This document shows positions 10,310-22,200 of a stretch of DNA of 64,000 nt, piece after piece. The notes under the pieces are model-generated. The model did no database searches. It was given only the letters and a program-made list of their open reading frames with translations, and was not told the origin of the DNA. Within the stretch, counting starts at the first letter, position 1. Each line of letters opens with the position of its first letter. This DNA comes from Polytrichum commune. Lineage: Eukaryota; Streptophyta; Polytrichopsida; Polytrichales; Polytrichaceae. The DNA lies in the NCBI GenBank assembly GCA_950295325.1, contig OX485804.1, positions 28,272,001 through 28,336,000 of the forward strand. Reading direction: 5' to 3'. The translations under genes and the position numbers were made by a program.

Positions 10310-11780
10310 GGTGGATTGTATTGCTCACCTTTTGTGAAACACTTCCTACACCGCCCCGTTGGGCAGGTAGATCCAAGATCAACCATTATGATTGGCCAAA
10401 GTGGTTTTATTTTGTGCTCAATGTTGCATATGATTAGTAGCTTTTGAGTTTGACTTACTTAATGTGCAATGTCACATGAGGGAGAAAATACAGTTAAGTA
10501 TACGGAAAAAGTGCTCCAGTGTACTAAAACCATAATTTTTTTGGGGTCAAATGCCTAAAACTAGTAGCAAAGTATTGTTTAAATTGGAATTTTTTCCATG
10601 GTGCCCTTTATTGTTGTGTTAGGTACTCAAATATAGAATATCAAGATGAGATCTTCAAAACTTATCATTTAAAGTATTGCTCCAAAGGTAATGGCTGAAG
10701 CTAGTTTTGGATGTAAATTTCATGACCTTAAATATTTTGAAGTTGCATTATTACTTTCATATTCCTTGAATTCATTTTAAAGTTAGGGGTACCATTACAA
10801 AATTTGTAGAAAAAATAAATTTAATGTAATTTTATCATGTTAAAAAAAAAAAAAAACAATTATGTGTTCAATACATCCACTTGCACACTACATGCTCCAT
10901 CTTCTGAAATACGTAAACTTTTCTTGAATTTTTTTTGTGTCGACATAAATCGCTTGGCTTTTTAGATCAATGTGTTTTTCAAATGTTTATCATTTTTTCC
11001 TTCACAAAATTCAAAGTTAGTATATCATTTTAAAACACTTTCACTTAATCTTATGCAAGGTAATGGGGTTGGGTACTTGACCGTGCTTGCGCGCACTCAA
11101 TTTTTGACATTTTAAGGATAAAAAATAGGTGTTGCCAAAAATTTGGTGTTACTTTTAAGCACAAGTATCTTAATAACATGGAAAATAAAAATGTTGACTA
11201 CTATAAAGAGCTTCATATTATTATTTAAAACCATATAAACACCTAAATCTAGGACAAAGACATGAAATAATCTAGTGAACTTAAACTGGGATGAATCAAC
11301 AATACACCCACAAGGGTGTTGGAAATTAAAATCCGAAACAAACCCAACATTATTTGTGGGGAAGGTCCTCAATGAAGAAGGAGATACTAACCATATATGT
11401 TCACCTTTTACATTTGTTAACCTTCCAATTTGTATTGTAGTTCACATTCAATAATCTAAACTCCAATTTAGGGATCCTAGATACCAAATTGTTTTTGAGA
11501 ATATTGTTTATAGATTATGCAAGCGGTTCAATAACAACCCCCTACCCCCGGCCGACCTTTTGGCATCTAAGACCTTCACCACAAACATTGTTGGGGCTCG
11601 AAAAATGGCGAAGCAACTCCTTTTTATGCCAATACATAGTCAAGGCCACTTTCTCACAAAACCCAACACTTCTAATTTACCTTTAGCTCATACCACGATT
11701 GAGGTCGAGGCATTTCATCATTACTTGTTAATTGTCACATCGTGGCCTCCTCAACCCACACACCGTTCTAGTGGTTCCAT
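10310..11780. other. intergenic, nothing recognised
   Basis: AT-rich sequence with poly-A near 10842-10856 and short open frames of no evident homology. The 86-codon minus frame at 11112-11372 and the 89-codon plus frame at 11560-11829 have low-complexity AT-driven composition and no recognisable motif. Confidence 0.4.
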
Positions 11781-12190
11781 TGGATCGCATGAGGTATGTG
11801 GGCCTTATGTGGTCACTCTCCTTAATTGACACTTATGTTTGATTGGTATATGGGAACGTTTGTGTTGAAGAATGGACACTAAAATTACACGTGTTATAAT
11901 AGTAAGAATGGACTATGTGTTTCATATACAAGTCATCATGCTTGATTTGATAAGTAGTAGATGAAACAATTAGGAGGATCCGTGTCAACTGTTTGAGAAT
12001 GACCACTTATAACTTTTGCATCTTAGCTCTAATTTTGAAACTTGAAATGATGGTCTTCGTGATATGCAATTGCTAGCCAAATGAAACAATTCACAATCCA
12101 ATCCAACATCCAAAAATATTTATGGAGTTGGAAATGTCCAAAATAGCCCCAAATACCTTAACTTACACATGACGATTCAATCCAGGATTG
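11780..12190 (-). repeat. DR-A related repeat, minus orientation
   Basis: It contains TGTGGGCCTTATGTGGTCAC, the degenerate form of the DR-A core (TTTGATTGGTATATGGGAAC, then AATGGACACTAAAATTACAC). It continues into the AACTTGAAATGATGGTCTTC block and GGAGTTGGAAATGTCC. The order of blocks matches 41480-41900, so the family has a reproducible long structure. Confidence 0.55.
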
Positions 12191-12242
12191 ACGAAATGGA
12201 GCGGCAAGGAAACAAGGTATCTCTCACACCACATTGGAGCAT

Positions 12243-12405
12243 AGCATTATTAAGCAGTCTGCATTCATTCATGTGGGCCCCAAGAATATAATCATGGATG
12301 CCGCAACTAGTGCAAATTCTATCTAAATGTGTACTAGCTACAACATCCCATGGTTATATTCTCGGGGTCCACATGAATGAACGCACATTGCTTAGTAATG
12401 TTATG
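12243..12405. mobile_element. MITE family M1, complete copy
   Basis: Inverted ends pair: left GCATTATTAAGCAGTCTGCA and on into CATTCATGTGGGCCCCAAGA; right CACATGAATGAACGCACATT followed by GCTTAGTAATGTTAT. The arms are about 65 bases each, with an internal ATAATCATGGATGCCGCAAC mirrored by CATCCCATGGTTATATTCTC. The element is about 160 bp with no coding capacity. Related copies lie at 31536-31700, 32892-33435 (interrupted) and 42776-42875 (deleted). The target duplication could not be assigned because the inverted ends run into similar A/T flanks. Confidence 0.8.
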
Positions 12406-12509
12406 AGGTCGACCGTAAAGTGGTGGCACACCAACCTCCAAGTTTGATCCAACCCCTTTCATGCTTTATGGGGCTGAGCAAACCTGGGAATCGGTGGTCC
12501 ATATAACTT

Positions 12510-12700
12510 AGTGTAATAAGGTAGATGGGTCTTCAATGGTTACTCTTCCCAACTAGCCCACTTCTTTTAGGATACAAACATGTGATTAGTACAAGATGGT
12601 TAGCAAATACATATTGTGGCTATAGACGTTTTCCCTTATAATTTTGGGAGCTCATATAACTACCTTATTCATCGTCAAAGTGAAATATCACATTTAAGTA
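12510..12700 (+). repeat. DR-A fragment, 5' part
   Basis: This copy has AACTAGCCCACTTCTTTTAG and GATTAGTACAAGATGGTTAG in the same order as copy 1 (350-700), but lacks the downstream CACACCTAACC core. It starts right after an M1 MITE. Confidence 0.55.
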
Positions 12701-14760
12701 AATTTGGACATATTTTCAAAATATGGACTTTAGTATTGCTTCAATTCTATGGGCAGATCCATCAATACACCCCAGGGGCTGCCTCTCTCATTAAAAACCA
12801 AGAACAACATGCGTTTACAACATACTCTAAAAACCCCCTGAATAGAATTTGTTTTTGGATTTTTTTTGTAAATTCAATCAATACACGTACAATTTCAAAT
12901 ATTAAAAATACAAGTGACAATATGTACATGTAAAAAAAAATCACATTCATATGTATAGTCATTAGAATAAGTATAGAAAGATATTTTTGAATAATAATAA
13001 ACCCCTATCATATGTATAATGTAAAACCCTAGCATTAATGAAGTCATTGAAAACTTTTTCATCCCCCGTATGTAACTCATAAGCAAATAAGTCTACAATA
13101 TATGTCATAAAAGCTATTGCAATTATTGTTTCTAAATATACCATCAAATGATTCATAAGATTGTAAGCTCACTTATTGTTGGGTCCTCGTTGATTTCAAC
13201 ATTAAAACATAGTATGCGTGAAAATGTCAAATCTGGTGTTTTTTGAAATATAAGGAAGGTTGGCTTGAATTGGTCTTTAGAGGTAGCTTTTTGCCAACTA
13301 CAAAAGTTTTTGGCCAACTACAACTCTTTTCAGAATTCAAGTGCACTCCACAAGGCTAGAAATTGAGTTACCCTTGAAAAATAAACGTCATATGTGAATG
13401 TGACGTTTTTACGAATATTGTGCTTTTTAACCAATCTCCATGTTTGATGGATGGTCCATCAAGTCAATCAAATCCCTATACTCTACCCCAACAATTACCA
13501 AATTTTCTATGCATCCTATAAACCCTCCCAACAAACCAAAATTTACTTGGAGCTAATTTTTTGGTCTACCGCATTTTTTTGACAATTCTAGCTTCAGGTG
13601 TGTTCAAAAGAAACACTCCACAATCACAACTAAGGTTTAACATAATATCATGATCTGCAGCGATAAGGAGTTTAGGCTTCATATACATTATGCTAGTGGG
13701 GTGCTAGCCTTAATCCAAGCAAATCAATCTAAAGATAAAGTTGGATTGCCACTCGATTGACTAACAAGTGTATTTTTATTAATTCTAGACCCCCCTACAT
13801 CTACCACGGGGAGGTCACTTCATTGCCAAGTTGACACCACGTGAGGACAAAGTTTGCTACCCCTATATTACATGCCATATATAATTTTAAAATTTATGAT
13901 ATTTTTTGTACATATACATAACCATTGATAGTATCTTTTGTATATTTTTTTGAAATTTTTAGTCATATTTCTTTTTTTAGTAATTGTTTTAGTCCAATTC
14001 TGTGTCATTCTAGTCAGAAACGGTATGTTTTATGAAAAAAACAAATCATCAAATTTAGTTACCACTTTTAACTATGTCATAGGTACTGTGTATATCTACT
14101 CATGAAAAAAAATTGATAAAATTTTGACCCACTTTGGTGGTGCAACTTACCAAAAGAAGGTTTTTTTTGGTCGCATGTGGTGTTCAACTTGACAATGGAG
14201 TGACCCCCCCGTGACGTCTACACAAGCCACAATGGACTTATGATGGATTGAGAGGGCATTTCAACATTTTCATGTTTATCCATTAGAACTATATCCAAGG
14301 CATGTCGAAGCTCAGTTTGCAACTCCTCATCGTCATGTAAATCATTTTCAACTTGCAATTACATCAATTTTGTCTCTTTGACAACATCCTTGCACATGTT
14401 TGAATTGCCTTCTCCAACACTACAATTTTTCCTTGTCATCACCTTGTGTTAATGAATGTGTGATCATAGCCACACTCATCCTCATCCATACTTTCAAATA
14501 AATGAGCCTCAATAAGTGACCCTGCCATACAAGTACAAATGTTGTATATTTTCTAGAGGTCCTCCATACATGTACATAATTGCGAGTTATAATTTGTGTA
14601 GCATATGTATACATAGTATGGAGAAGTTCAAATTAATACCTCTTTTGTGCACTCACGTATACTCATACGTACTATGACAGGTGCACCCCCCGGACGATAC
14701 ACCTTCATGATGGAATTCAACATGTTCTAATTATGGACTTGGACCCAATCCAATGTTACT
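12701..14760. other. intergenic, nothing recognised
   Basis: AT-rich sequence with homopolymer T and A runs. Sequence around 13790-13870 (CCCCCCTACATCTACCACGG…GTCACTTCATTGCCAAGTTGACACCACGTG) and around 14155-14220 (…GTGTTCAACTTGACAATGGAGTGACCCCCC) is partly complementary. This hints at an inverted repeat of about 40-60 bases that bounds a roughly 430-bp element, but I could not define the ends. No gene is supported. Confidence 0.35.
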
Positions 14761-14769
14761 TAAATACCA

Positions 14770-14955
14770 TTTTGAATTTTCTCGTGCTCATCAGATGTAC
14801 ATATAGGCCCTCACAAATATGTTGATTATTAAACTTAGATTGGTTAACATATTCTGAGCACGCAATCCGCTTTTTTAAACATGACTTTTCTTGGCATCCT
14901 TTCTTCCAGCCACACCTAACCACATACCACTTAAACATAGGTGTATGATTAAGAG
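14770..14955 (+). repeat. DR-A fragment, 3' part
   Basis: Contains CTCGTGCTCATCAGATGTAC, the CAGCCACACCTAACCACATA core and ATTAAGAGAAGTAGCCAAGT. The 179-codon minus-strand open frame at 14756-15295 runs through this repeat; its MFKWYVVRCGW segment is the repeat's own translation and recurs in other copies. It is not called as a gene. Confidence 0.6.
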
Positions 14956-17213
14956 AAGTAGCCAAGTTAGGCACGTCTACCTCATATAGTACAACATTGA
15001 GAGCATCTCCACTACTACCACCCCATCTGCCTCCAACACTACTACCTAAGAGGAAGCTGAAACATATTGATTGGCTCCGCACCCCACCAACACCTCCCTC
15101 TACACCAATCAACATAGATTTTGGAACATCAAAATGAAGAGGGGACTCTCGTTTGTTGTAGCAATGTATTATCATTACCATTGGCATAGCTATACTCTTT
15201 GGATTTGCGTGTCCATGTTCACCATTGAACCCTAGATTGGTGAATACACTTTTAGCACGTAGACTAAGGTAGAAATACCATAACCCGTTAACCACCCTCT
15301 AGCTGTGCACTAGACTGCCATCATAATGGTGAAGTGCCATTTCTAAAACCGATCATGACTTGGCAACAACTTCAATGCGTGTACACTTAGTGTAGCCAAT
15401 GGGAGTCAAGTGTTAATGTACTCATGAGGTAACTGATTTAGGCAACGTTTTGTACGGAAATGCATATTACCGTGTTCGGTGTAGGGAGAATCTAGTGAAC
15501 GAATAGGGGTTTGGACAACTTTCCACTTTGAAAAATTATAGCATTTTTTATATAAGGCAGAAAAATATGAAACAACTTGCATTCTTCATGAATCCTTCTC
15601 GTCTATCTTGGAAAATTATCTCATGATTGTCAGACTAGATCTTCAATGCGAATCGCCTTACTTTCACGGGTTATGGTATTTCTACCTTACTCTCATTGTA
15701 ACCTTGCCACATACGGCTCAAATATTAGGTTAGGAACTTGGAGTGCCAACCTCATAGTAAGGCCCCTAACTTATATCATAGTTTTTCCCACGACCTATGC
15801 TTGCGCCGGAATTGAAAAAGCTGGCTGCCGTCGCGAATCTCGGTTGTTTGACGCATTTACCCAAAATTGTTTTGGGCTACATACTTTGTTTTCAATCAAC
15901 CTAAAAGATTTGGCAGGCTCAAAAAGTGCACTAGTAATAAGAAGTCCTCTCCATCGCTCGTGTGGCACGGCCTTCCATGTGGGGCAATCATTCACGAGCT
16001 ACATGGTTAAAAAAAAAAAAATGGTTGGGAACAACGATATGCTTGAAGCTTGCGTATACAAATGGTCAAAATGAGCCCACTTACCATAAGGATAGGCAGT
16101 AAACCTTACCAGTGTAACAAGGGCACTCTTGAACAGAGTAGAGCCAAATAGCTCCAATTCACGTCGGTGGAAACATGGATGTTAAATTTTTCTTTTCTTT
16201 GCCGCATGAAGCAACTCAATCTACCTAACTTGTGCCCAGTTAGATCATGGGAAGGAATTGGTACCTAGAGTTATCGCCTATACCTTTTGATTTCCAAATA
16301 CTCGTCATGTATGCCAAATGATACTTGTATATAAAATGGTCATGGACAATAATAGTGTGGCTCGCCATTTCTTATGTTTCTTAGAGGTGGCCAATGGGTT
16401 CACAACCATTTTGTTTATGAGGTGGTGTTCCAGGATTAGGCAAAAAGGGTGTCTTCCCCATTGCATATCCTTCGCCATCCCCTACCCTCAATGTTAGGTT
16501 GAAGCTCTCATATGAGTTTCATTTTGAAGGGCTCTCAAATTTCAGCCCTTTAGTTGAAGGGTTGGTTCAAATCCAAGACGTCAATCTAAGAATATAGAAA
16601 TGAAATACAAAAATCATATTAAACTTGTGCAGAAATTATATGGTACATGTTTCTAGTACAATGTGAAAAATTAAGAATCAACCATCTAACTCCACTTCTT
16701 GTAGTCGCAATGCCCTACGCTTGTTGGTTCTTGTGGTGGGCAAGTTATATTGAAAACTTCAAGTGACGTCTTGATTTTCGATTTGGAGTTGCGTTTTGAA
16801 GGGTTGTTTTGAGAGAGGTATATTTTGAAGGGCATTGAAGACTTCAATCTTGATCAATGTCTGCCCTCATTCAAGAGCGACATTATCCGTAATTGGAAGG
16901 CCCAAAAGGGAGGGCACCAAAATAATTATGTCCATTAACTCCATTCGGGCCTCCTGGTCCTCAGGGTTACCTAGTCCTAACCAACTACCTTAATGTACAT
17001 GGCCTTGTATGTTTCACACTTTTTCCACAATATCCCTCAAAATTTTCATCCACTACTTTGTTCAAAAATCGAAGCATTGTTGCTTCCTACCTTGCCAAGG
17101 CAAATTAACCAACAAATATGAAGGAATATTATTTCTTGACAAAGGCCTTAATAGTCTTAGGGATGTTGGGACACATGGCACATATGGTGGGCCTAATTGC
17201 TACGTAAGGTGGA
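14956..17213. other. intergenic, nothing recognised
   Basis: Open frames of up to 142 codons (15646-16074) show no motif I recognise. A poly-A tract of 13 bases lies at 16009-16021. Around 16500-16870 the word TTTTGAAGGG(C/T) recurs in a loose cluster. Nothing here is strong enough to call. Confidence 0.35.
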
Positions 17214-17599
17214 CTAAGGGTGAATTTTCATGTAGGCCGCTTGCCCACCAGATTTTAGTGTGAATAAGGACAAACCCACCCAAATGTAGCAAAAATCTGG
17301 TGGGGTAGGGTGCCAACCTTCTCAAATCCAGGCCCGCCTACTAACCTCCTCCTCCAAGTTAAAACCTCCTTCTCCTCCTAAAAGAGGCCTTCAATCCTAC
17401 AGTGGCTGGTACTTGTAAGTTTAAGATCCTTTAGTGAGCACATGAAAGTCTAGCAGCGCATGTCCACGGCCCTCCACATTCTAGCAGGCCGTGAGAGTAT
17501 GGTTGGATGGTGGTTTATGCTTGACTACATGCGAACACCTCCAACCCATTATTATCTAGAATCTAGTGGGCAAGCGGCCTACATGGAAATTCGCCCTTA
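17214..17599. mobile_element. MITE family M2, PIF/Harbinger-like
   Basis: The ends are inverted over about 40 bases: GGGTGAATTTTCATGTAGGC and on to CCGCTTGCCCACCAGATT on the left, AATCTAGTGGGCAAGCGGCC and on to TACATGGAAATTCGCCC on the right. It starts with GGG and ends with CCC, flanked by TAA on the left and TTA on the right. GGG ends with a three-base T-A-rich target are typical of PIF/Harbinger (Tourist) MITEs. The interior, about 300 bases, is non-coding. Confidence 0.6.
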
Positions 17600-17924
17600 A
17601 CCCGCTTCCCAACCTTGGTGCCCTTTAAGTGGGAATCGTAAACAACCCATTTCCTTTGCAATGCTATGTACTTGTTTCAAAGAAAGTGTACCCAGGAAAC
17701 TAAAAGTGGGCAAAAAGCTTGGTTAAGTGCGGACCACAATACTCATCATTGATAGGCCACGTTGGTTCTAGTGCAATCACCGGGTGGCAAGGATAGAAGT
17801 TTACAAGAAAGACATCATGCTACACAAAATTGTACAAGCAACACAACACAACGCACCACAACAATTCCTCACCCACATTCAATCAAACTCCTAGTACTAG
17901 TGTACTATACATTTGATTTAGTGT

Positions 17925-18075
17925 GGCCCACATTATTCATCATCAACCCACGTAAATGATTTGAAAAATCATTGGATCACAGACCAGAGAAAGTGGCATG
18001 GGACACTTGTTGCTACAAGACTAACCATGAAGGCCACTCTCGTTAACATGGTACGTGAACTGTAATGATGCACTA
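17925..18075 (+). repeat. repeat shared with 56935-57085
   Basis: AGTGTGGCCCACATTATTCA, the (C/A)CACG(T/C)AAATGAT block, GGGA(C/T)ACTTGT and CACTCT(C/G)GTTAACATG occur in the same order near 56935-57085. It is a diverged dispersed repeat of at least 150 bp. A small tandem duplication (AATTAGTGTATCT-CTATGATTA, two copies) follows at 18092-18142. Confidence 0.55.
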
Positions 18076-19233
18076 AATTTTAAAAAACTGTTAATTAGTG
18101 TATCTACTATGATTAATAATTAGTGTATCTTCTATGATTAAGAGCTCATTAAGGTAGATGCTGCTAAAACCACCGCCCTGAAATCTTGCCCAATAAGTTC
18201 ATATTGACTCTGAGAATGTCCATCACCATAACATCATTAACAAATCATTTACCACTAAAACTTTGAACGGTTAACTTATATAGGTTTTGCATACAGAATT
18301 TTTGCAAGACATTTTTTGAGTGCGTTGAAATCCCTTTTAGTTGCTGACAAGGATCATTTAGAACACATTGAATCTAATCATAGTATCCATGCTCGGTGCT
18401 TAAAGTGATGGTTTTGGCACCACAGACTCTACTTAGACTCACCTCATTGTTCTTCATGCTAAACAGTTCAAGACGTAAATTATCAACAAAAGAATTGAGA
18501 GGTAGAATTTTCTCCATCTCTATCAACAACAATATTTGTATTTCGTTCATTGCATTCGTGGCGAATGCCATTTCATCTAGTTCAACAATGTAATATATGG
18601 ACTAAATTAGGTAAGCAAGATAGAAACAAAGTATTCCAAATGGATAGGTTTGAGAAACTGCGTCACTTTCAGATTCTAACGATGTTGAGATGTCTTTTAA
18701 GATTGATACACTAGCCTTGCTATATGCCAAACGCTTTAACAGGGAACAATCTGATCCAACATACAATGGCTGATCCGAGAAATATCAAAGATCCCTCCAT
18801 CCTTCCAAGGGTTAGTGAAAACACCGGACTGCAGTTCACGTGAAGACACAATTGAACTGTGCAAGTTGCGCTCCATGACATTTTTAAAGATCCAGAAGAC
18901 CTGTCAAAGGCCTTGGTGATGCTCCGCTTGGACATAACTGAAATAGCATATTGTCACATGATACACAAGTAAAATGTGTGAATGGTTCAAAAAAATGGCA
19001 CCTAGTAAGATAGATTCTTTACAGGTTGCAAGAATGGAAGGAGAGAGGACAGGGAGCAAGGACCGTTACAAGTTACACTCTATCACCTCGAAGGGATTGA
19101 AATCCGCGTCAAAATTTGGTAGGACTGACTGATTGTTTTACCGTAATTATGTGCCTAGCCTAGGATCCATGTCTCAATAAAAGTGTCTCATTCTGGTAAA
19201 AATTGAAGGACTTAACAACCAGGACCCTTGGGC

Positions 19234-22200
19234 CTATAAATCTGGCCTCGAGGGGACTGCTTGCTCATCCTTTATATCCAATTCACGGGTGTCTTGCTTG
19301 AATGTGTCAGCAAGTGCCTTGAAAAATGATACAACCTCCTCTGAAGAGGCTAAAGACCACCGGGCTGCTGAGCGCTTGCGTCCCACAGCACACGAAAAGT
19401 ATGTTGCCGGAGTTAATTGAATCACCTTCCCCAGATCTTCCTTTGTGTCACGCTCTGAATATTTGCGGTCCTTGAAGCTGTTAGATCTTGAGGGAGAACC
19501 GCTGCCAAAGCGTTCTGGAGAAATGAGAGGGTATGTCTTTGTTCGGACCACCCCCATTTTACTTGTCTTGGATAGACTCCGGTTGCCTACCTTTGCAGCC
19601 AAACGTGGGTCTAATGGATCTCCAGCGCTGGAAGCAGGATGATCACTAGGAAAAGGAGGCTCGGGATCAAAATAAGTGAAGACATCCTCATCCTGTAATC
19701 CAGATTTCAGAAATTTCACCACTCAGGAAATGTTGCTTGCTGTATCTGCAAATGACTTGTACATAGTGATCCAGCTTGTGCGTCACAGCACCAAAAATTC
19801 AAACCAGGCAGTATATGAAGGGAACAGCCTTAGTATATGCAATACCTATGTGTCATTGTGAAGGCAAGAAAAAGCAAGTCTTCTACATCCTTATCCAGCA
19901 TAATACTTGGAAAGTTGAAGGAATGAGGGAAATAACTCACCTTGCTCAGGAAATGGCCTATACAAGCAACATAATCAATATGGAAGTCTTCTTTATTTTC
20001 TAATATCGCAGATAGGATGTTGTGAATAGCAGCACCCTGCAAAAGTGTTCGCAACACCCTATGACCGTTGGTAATTGCACAACCATGTAATTTTGCAGAA
20101 TTTAAGGAAGGCCTGGAAAGTGAAGTCACATATTAACCCTAGGGTTCATCACATCAGATGATTCAAAATCTCTAAATGACCATCCATTTGGGAATTGATG
20201 ATGTAGCTTGGTGTGGTCTTCGATCAAGAGAAGATGAACACAGCTGCTCATCATATTAACATCTGCTAAAATCTGCTATCTGCCTAACCAGTTATGAAGT
20301 CAATTGCACAAAGGAATAATTCTAATTCCCAGAGAGAAGTTGCATAAACAGACCAGTCAATTCAGATCCCACAAGGTTGAGTAACAGAATACCTTGGAGA
20401 CACCAATGGGGCGAACCTCTACTGACCTACTTCCCTGGACCACATCCACAGCTGCATTGGAGATAGGTCCTGTCCACAAATGTTGAAGCATGTTGCGGGC
20501 TTGAACTCGTCCGAATTCCATGTCTGCATTTTCCATAATTATAATTTATGATCACAAATCTGCCCAAACATATGTTTTAGCCTCTCCGTCCAGCTAATTA
20601 TCATTCAGTTGCCTCCTTGACAAGGCAATCATGGACATGTGCTTTCCAAATGCTTTCTGACAAAATATGTGGTCTTAGTATATCTCTGCATACTAACTAG
20701 ATCTTTACTAGCCAAAAGAGAGAAGATAATGGCAAATCATACATCTGCTGGCACTTGGGCTTTCCAACATTGGGAAGGAAACAGGAGATGGGCAACGAAA
20801 ATGATACCTGCATATTTGTAGTTCCACACCAACGATGTATCTCGTGACTCTACATAAGATCGAGGAGTCCTTGCACAGAAGTAGTCAAACACGAGCTGAA
20901 GGATAAAAAGCAAAAGAATAAGAAAAAAGAGAAATGGGCATAACAATCATCCACCTAACAAAATCTGAGGTATGTCATTAGCTCAAGTAACCAATTCTGA
21001 CCACTAATGCCACACAAAGACAAGTAATAAAGATGAAAATTTTCCTTCTCTTCCATAAATAACAGCAATGGATCCAATGGGAGACACCCTCATCAACACT
21101 GTCATTCATCCCCTCATTGGGCCTTCGAAAAGGATTTCCTTATGAACAGTAGAACAGAATCAAGTCTACATTTATCGGAATCCCAGTCATTACAGGATTG
21201 TTACCTGAACACTTTCGACCCAATCCATATCAAGTTTATGTTCCAATGTCGCATCCCATTCACCATGTGTGTGCCGCAAGTACATTCCATTTTCAGCTGC
21301 AAGCCACATGTCGTAGTCTCCAAAGGCCTGCACAAAGCATGTGAAGGAGTTTAAATAGATTGATCCCTGCTCTAAAAAGATGAGCTTAAGTGGTACATCG
21401 ACAAAAGAAAGAGGGACCTTCTGAATGTCCATGTATCTCTGTCAAGCTATTGATGGGAATTCGACTTGCCAATATAAAGATGCAGAGGAACCAATCCTTC
21501 CTCTACTAGACTCCAGGACACCAAAATATGCCTACACAGAACTCCTTCAAGGTTGAATTTCTTCCAGAACAAAACATTATGTGTAGTTTGAGTAATTGAA
21601 GCAATTTAAAAGATTAGAGGGAGGACCTCATCCAGTACTCCCCTCTCGCTGCCACTGAGTACAACAATGATTGTATTTGGATCCGCACATAAAGTTGCCA
21701 AAGACTCCTTCATGCCTGGGTGTAACCCTAACTTCATCTCTCTAATTTGATCACCTCTTCGTCGTGGATCATCCACTTGTCCAGTTATGGTGGAGTTAAA
21801 GCCCTAACCACACCACAATGAGCATCAAGTCAAGACCCTATATTAACAGTAGCTATTTCAATATATGCTATATTGAGGAATCTTACAGCAACTCAATCTC
21901 ATCAGACAGATCTTTTGTGTGCCAACTACCTTGAAGCAAAGATGAGAACAACTGAAAAGCTGCTTGTAAGGGACCATGTGCACCAGTCGATTGGCATTAG
22001 GTCACATATTAACATGGCCAATATTTCTCAGGATTGTATTTGCACTGATGAAATTTTAGAGACAGTCTACTTACTGCAATGAGGAGCCTGCTTTTAGCAT
22101 TCTGAAACCTTTCCACAGCGACCTCTACCGGTAAATCTGGGGGGATCCGCAAAGTTCGCAGCTCCGCTTCCACAATAGTATCATTCAACTCACTGTCAAT

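Noticed and set aside
14756-15295. 179-codon minus-strand open frame
   Set aside because: Part of it (FKWYVVRCGW) is the translation of the DR-A repeat, seen in several other copies. The rest has no homology.
15646-16074. 142-codon plus-strand open frame
   Set aside because: No motif or family is recognised, and it ends in a poly-lysine stretch from a poly-A run.
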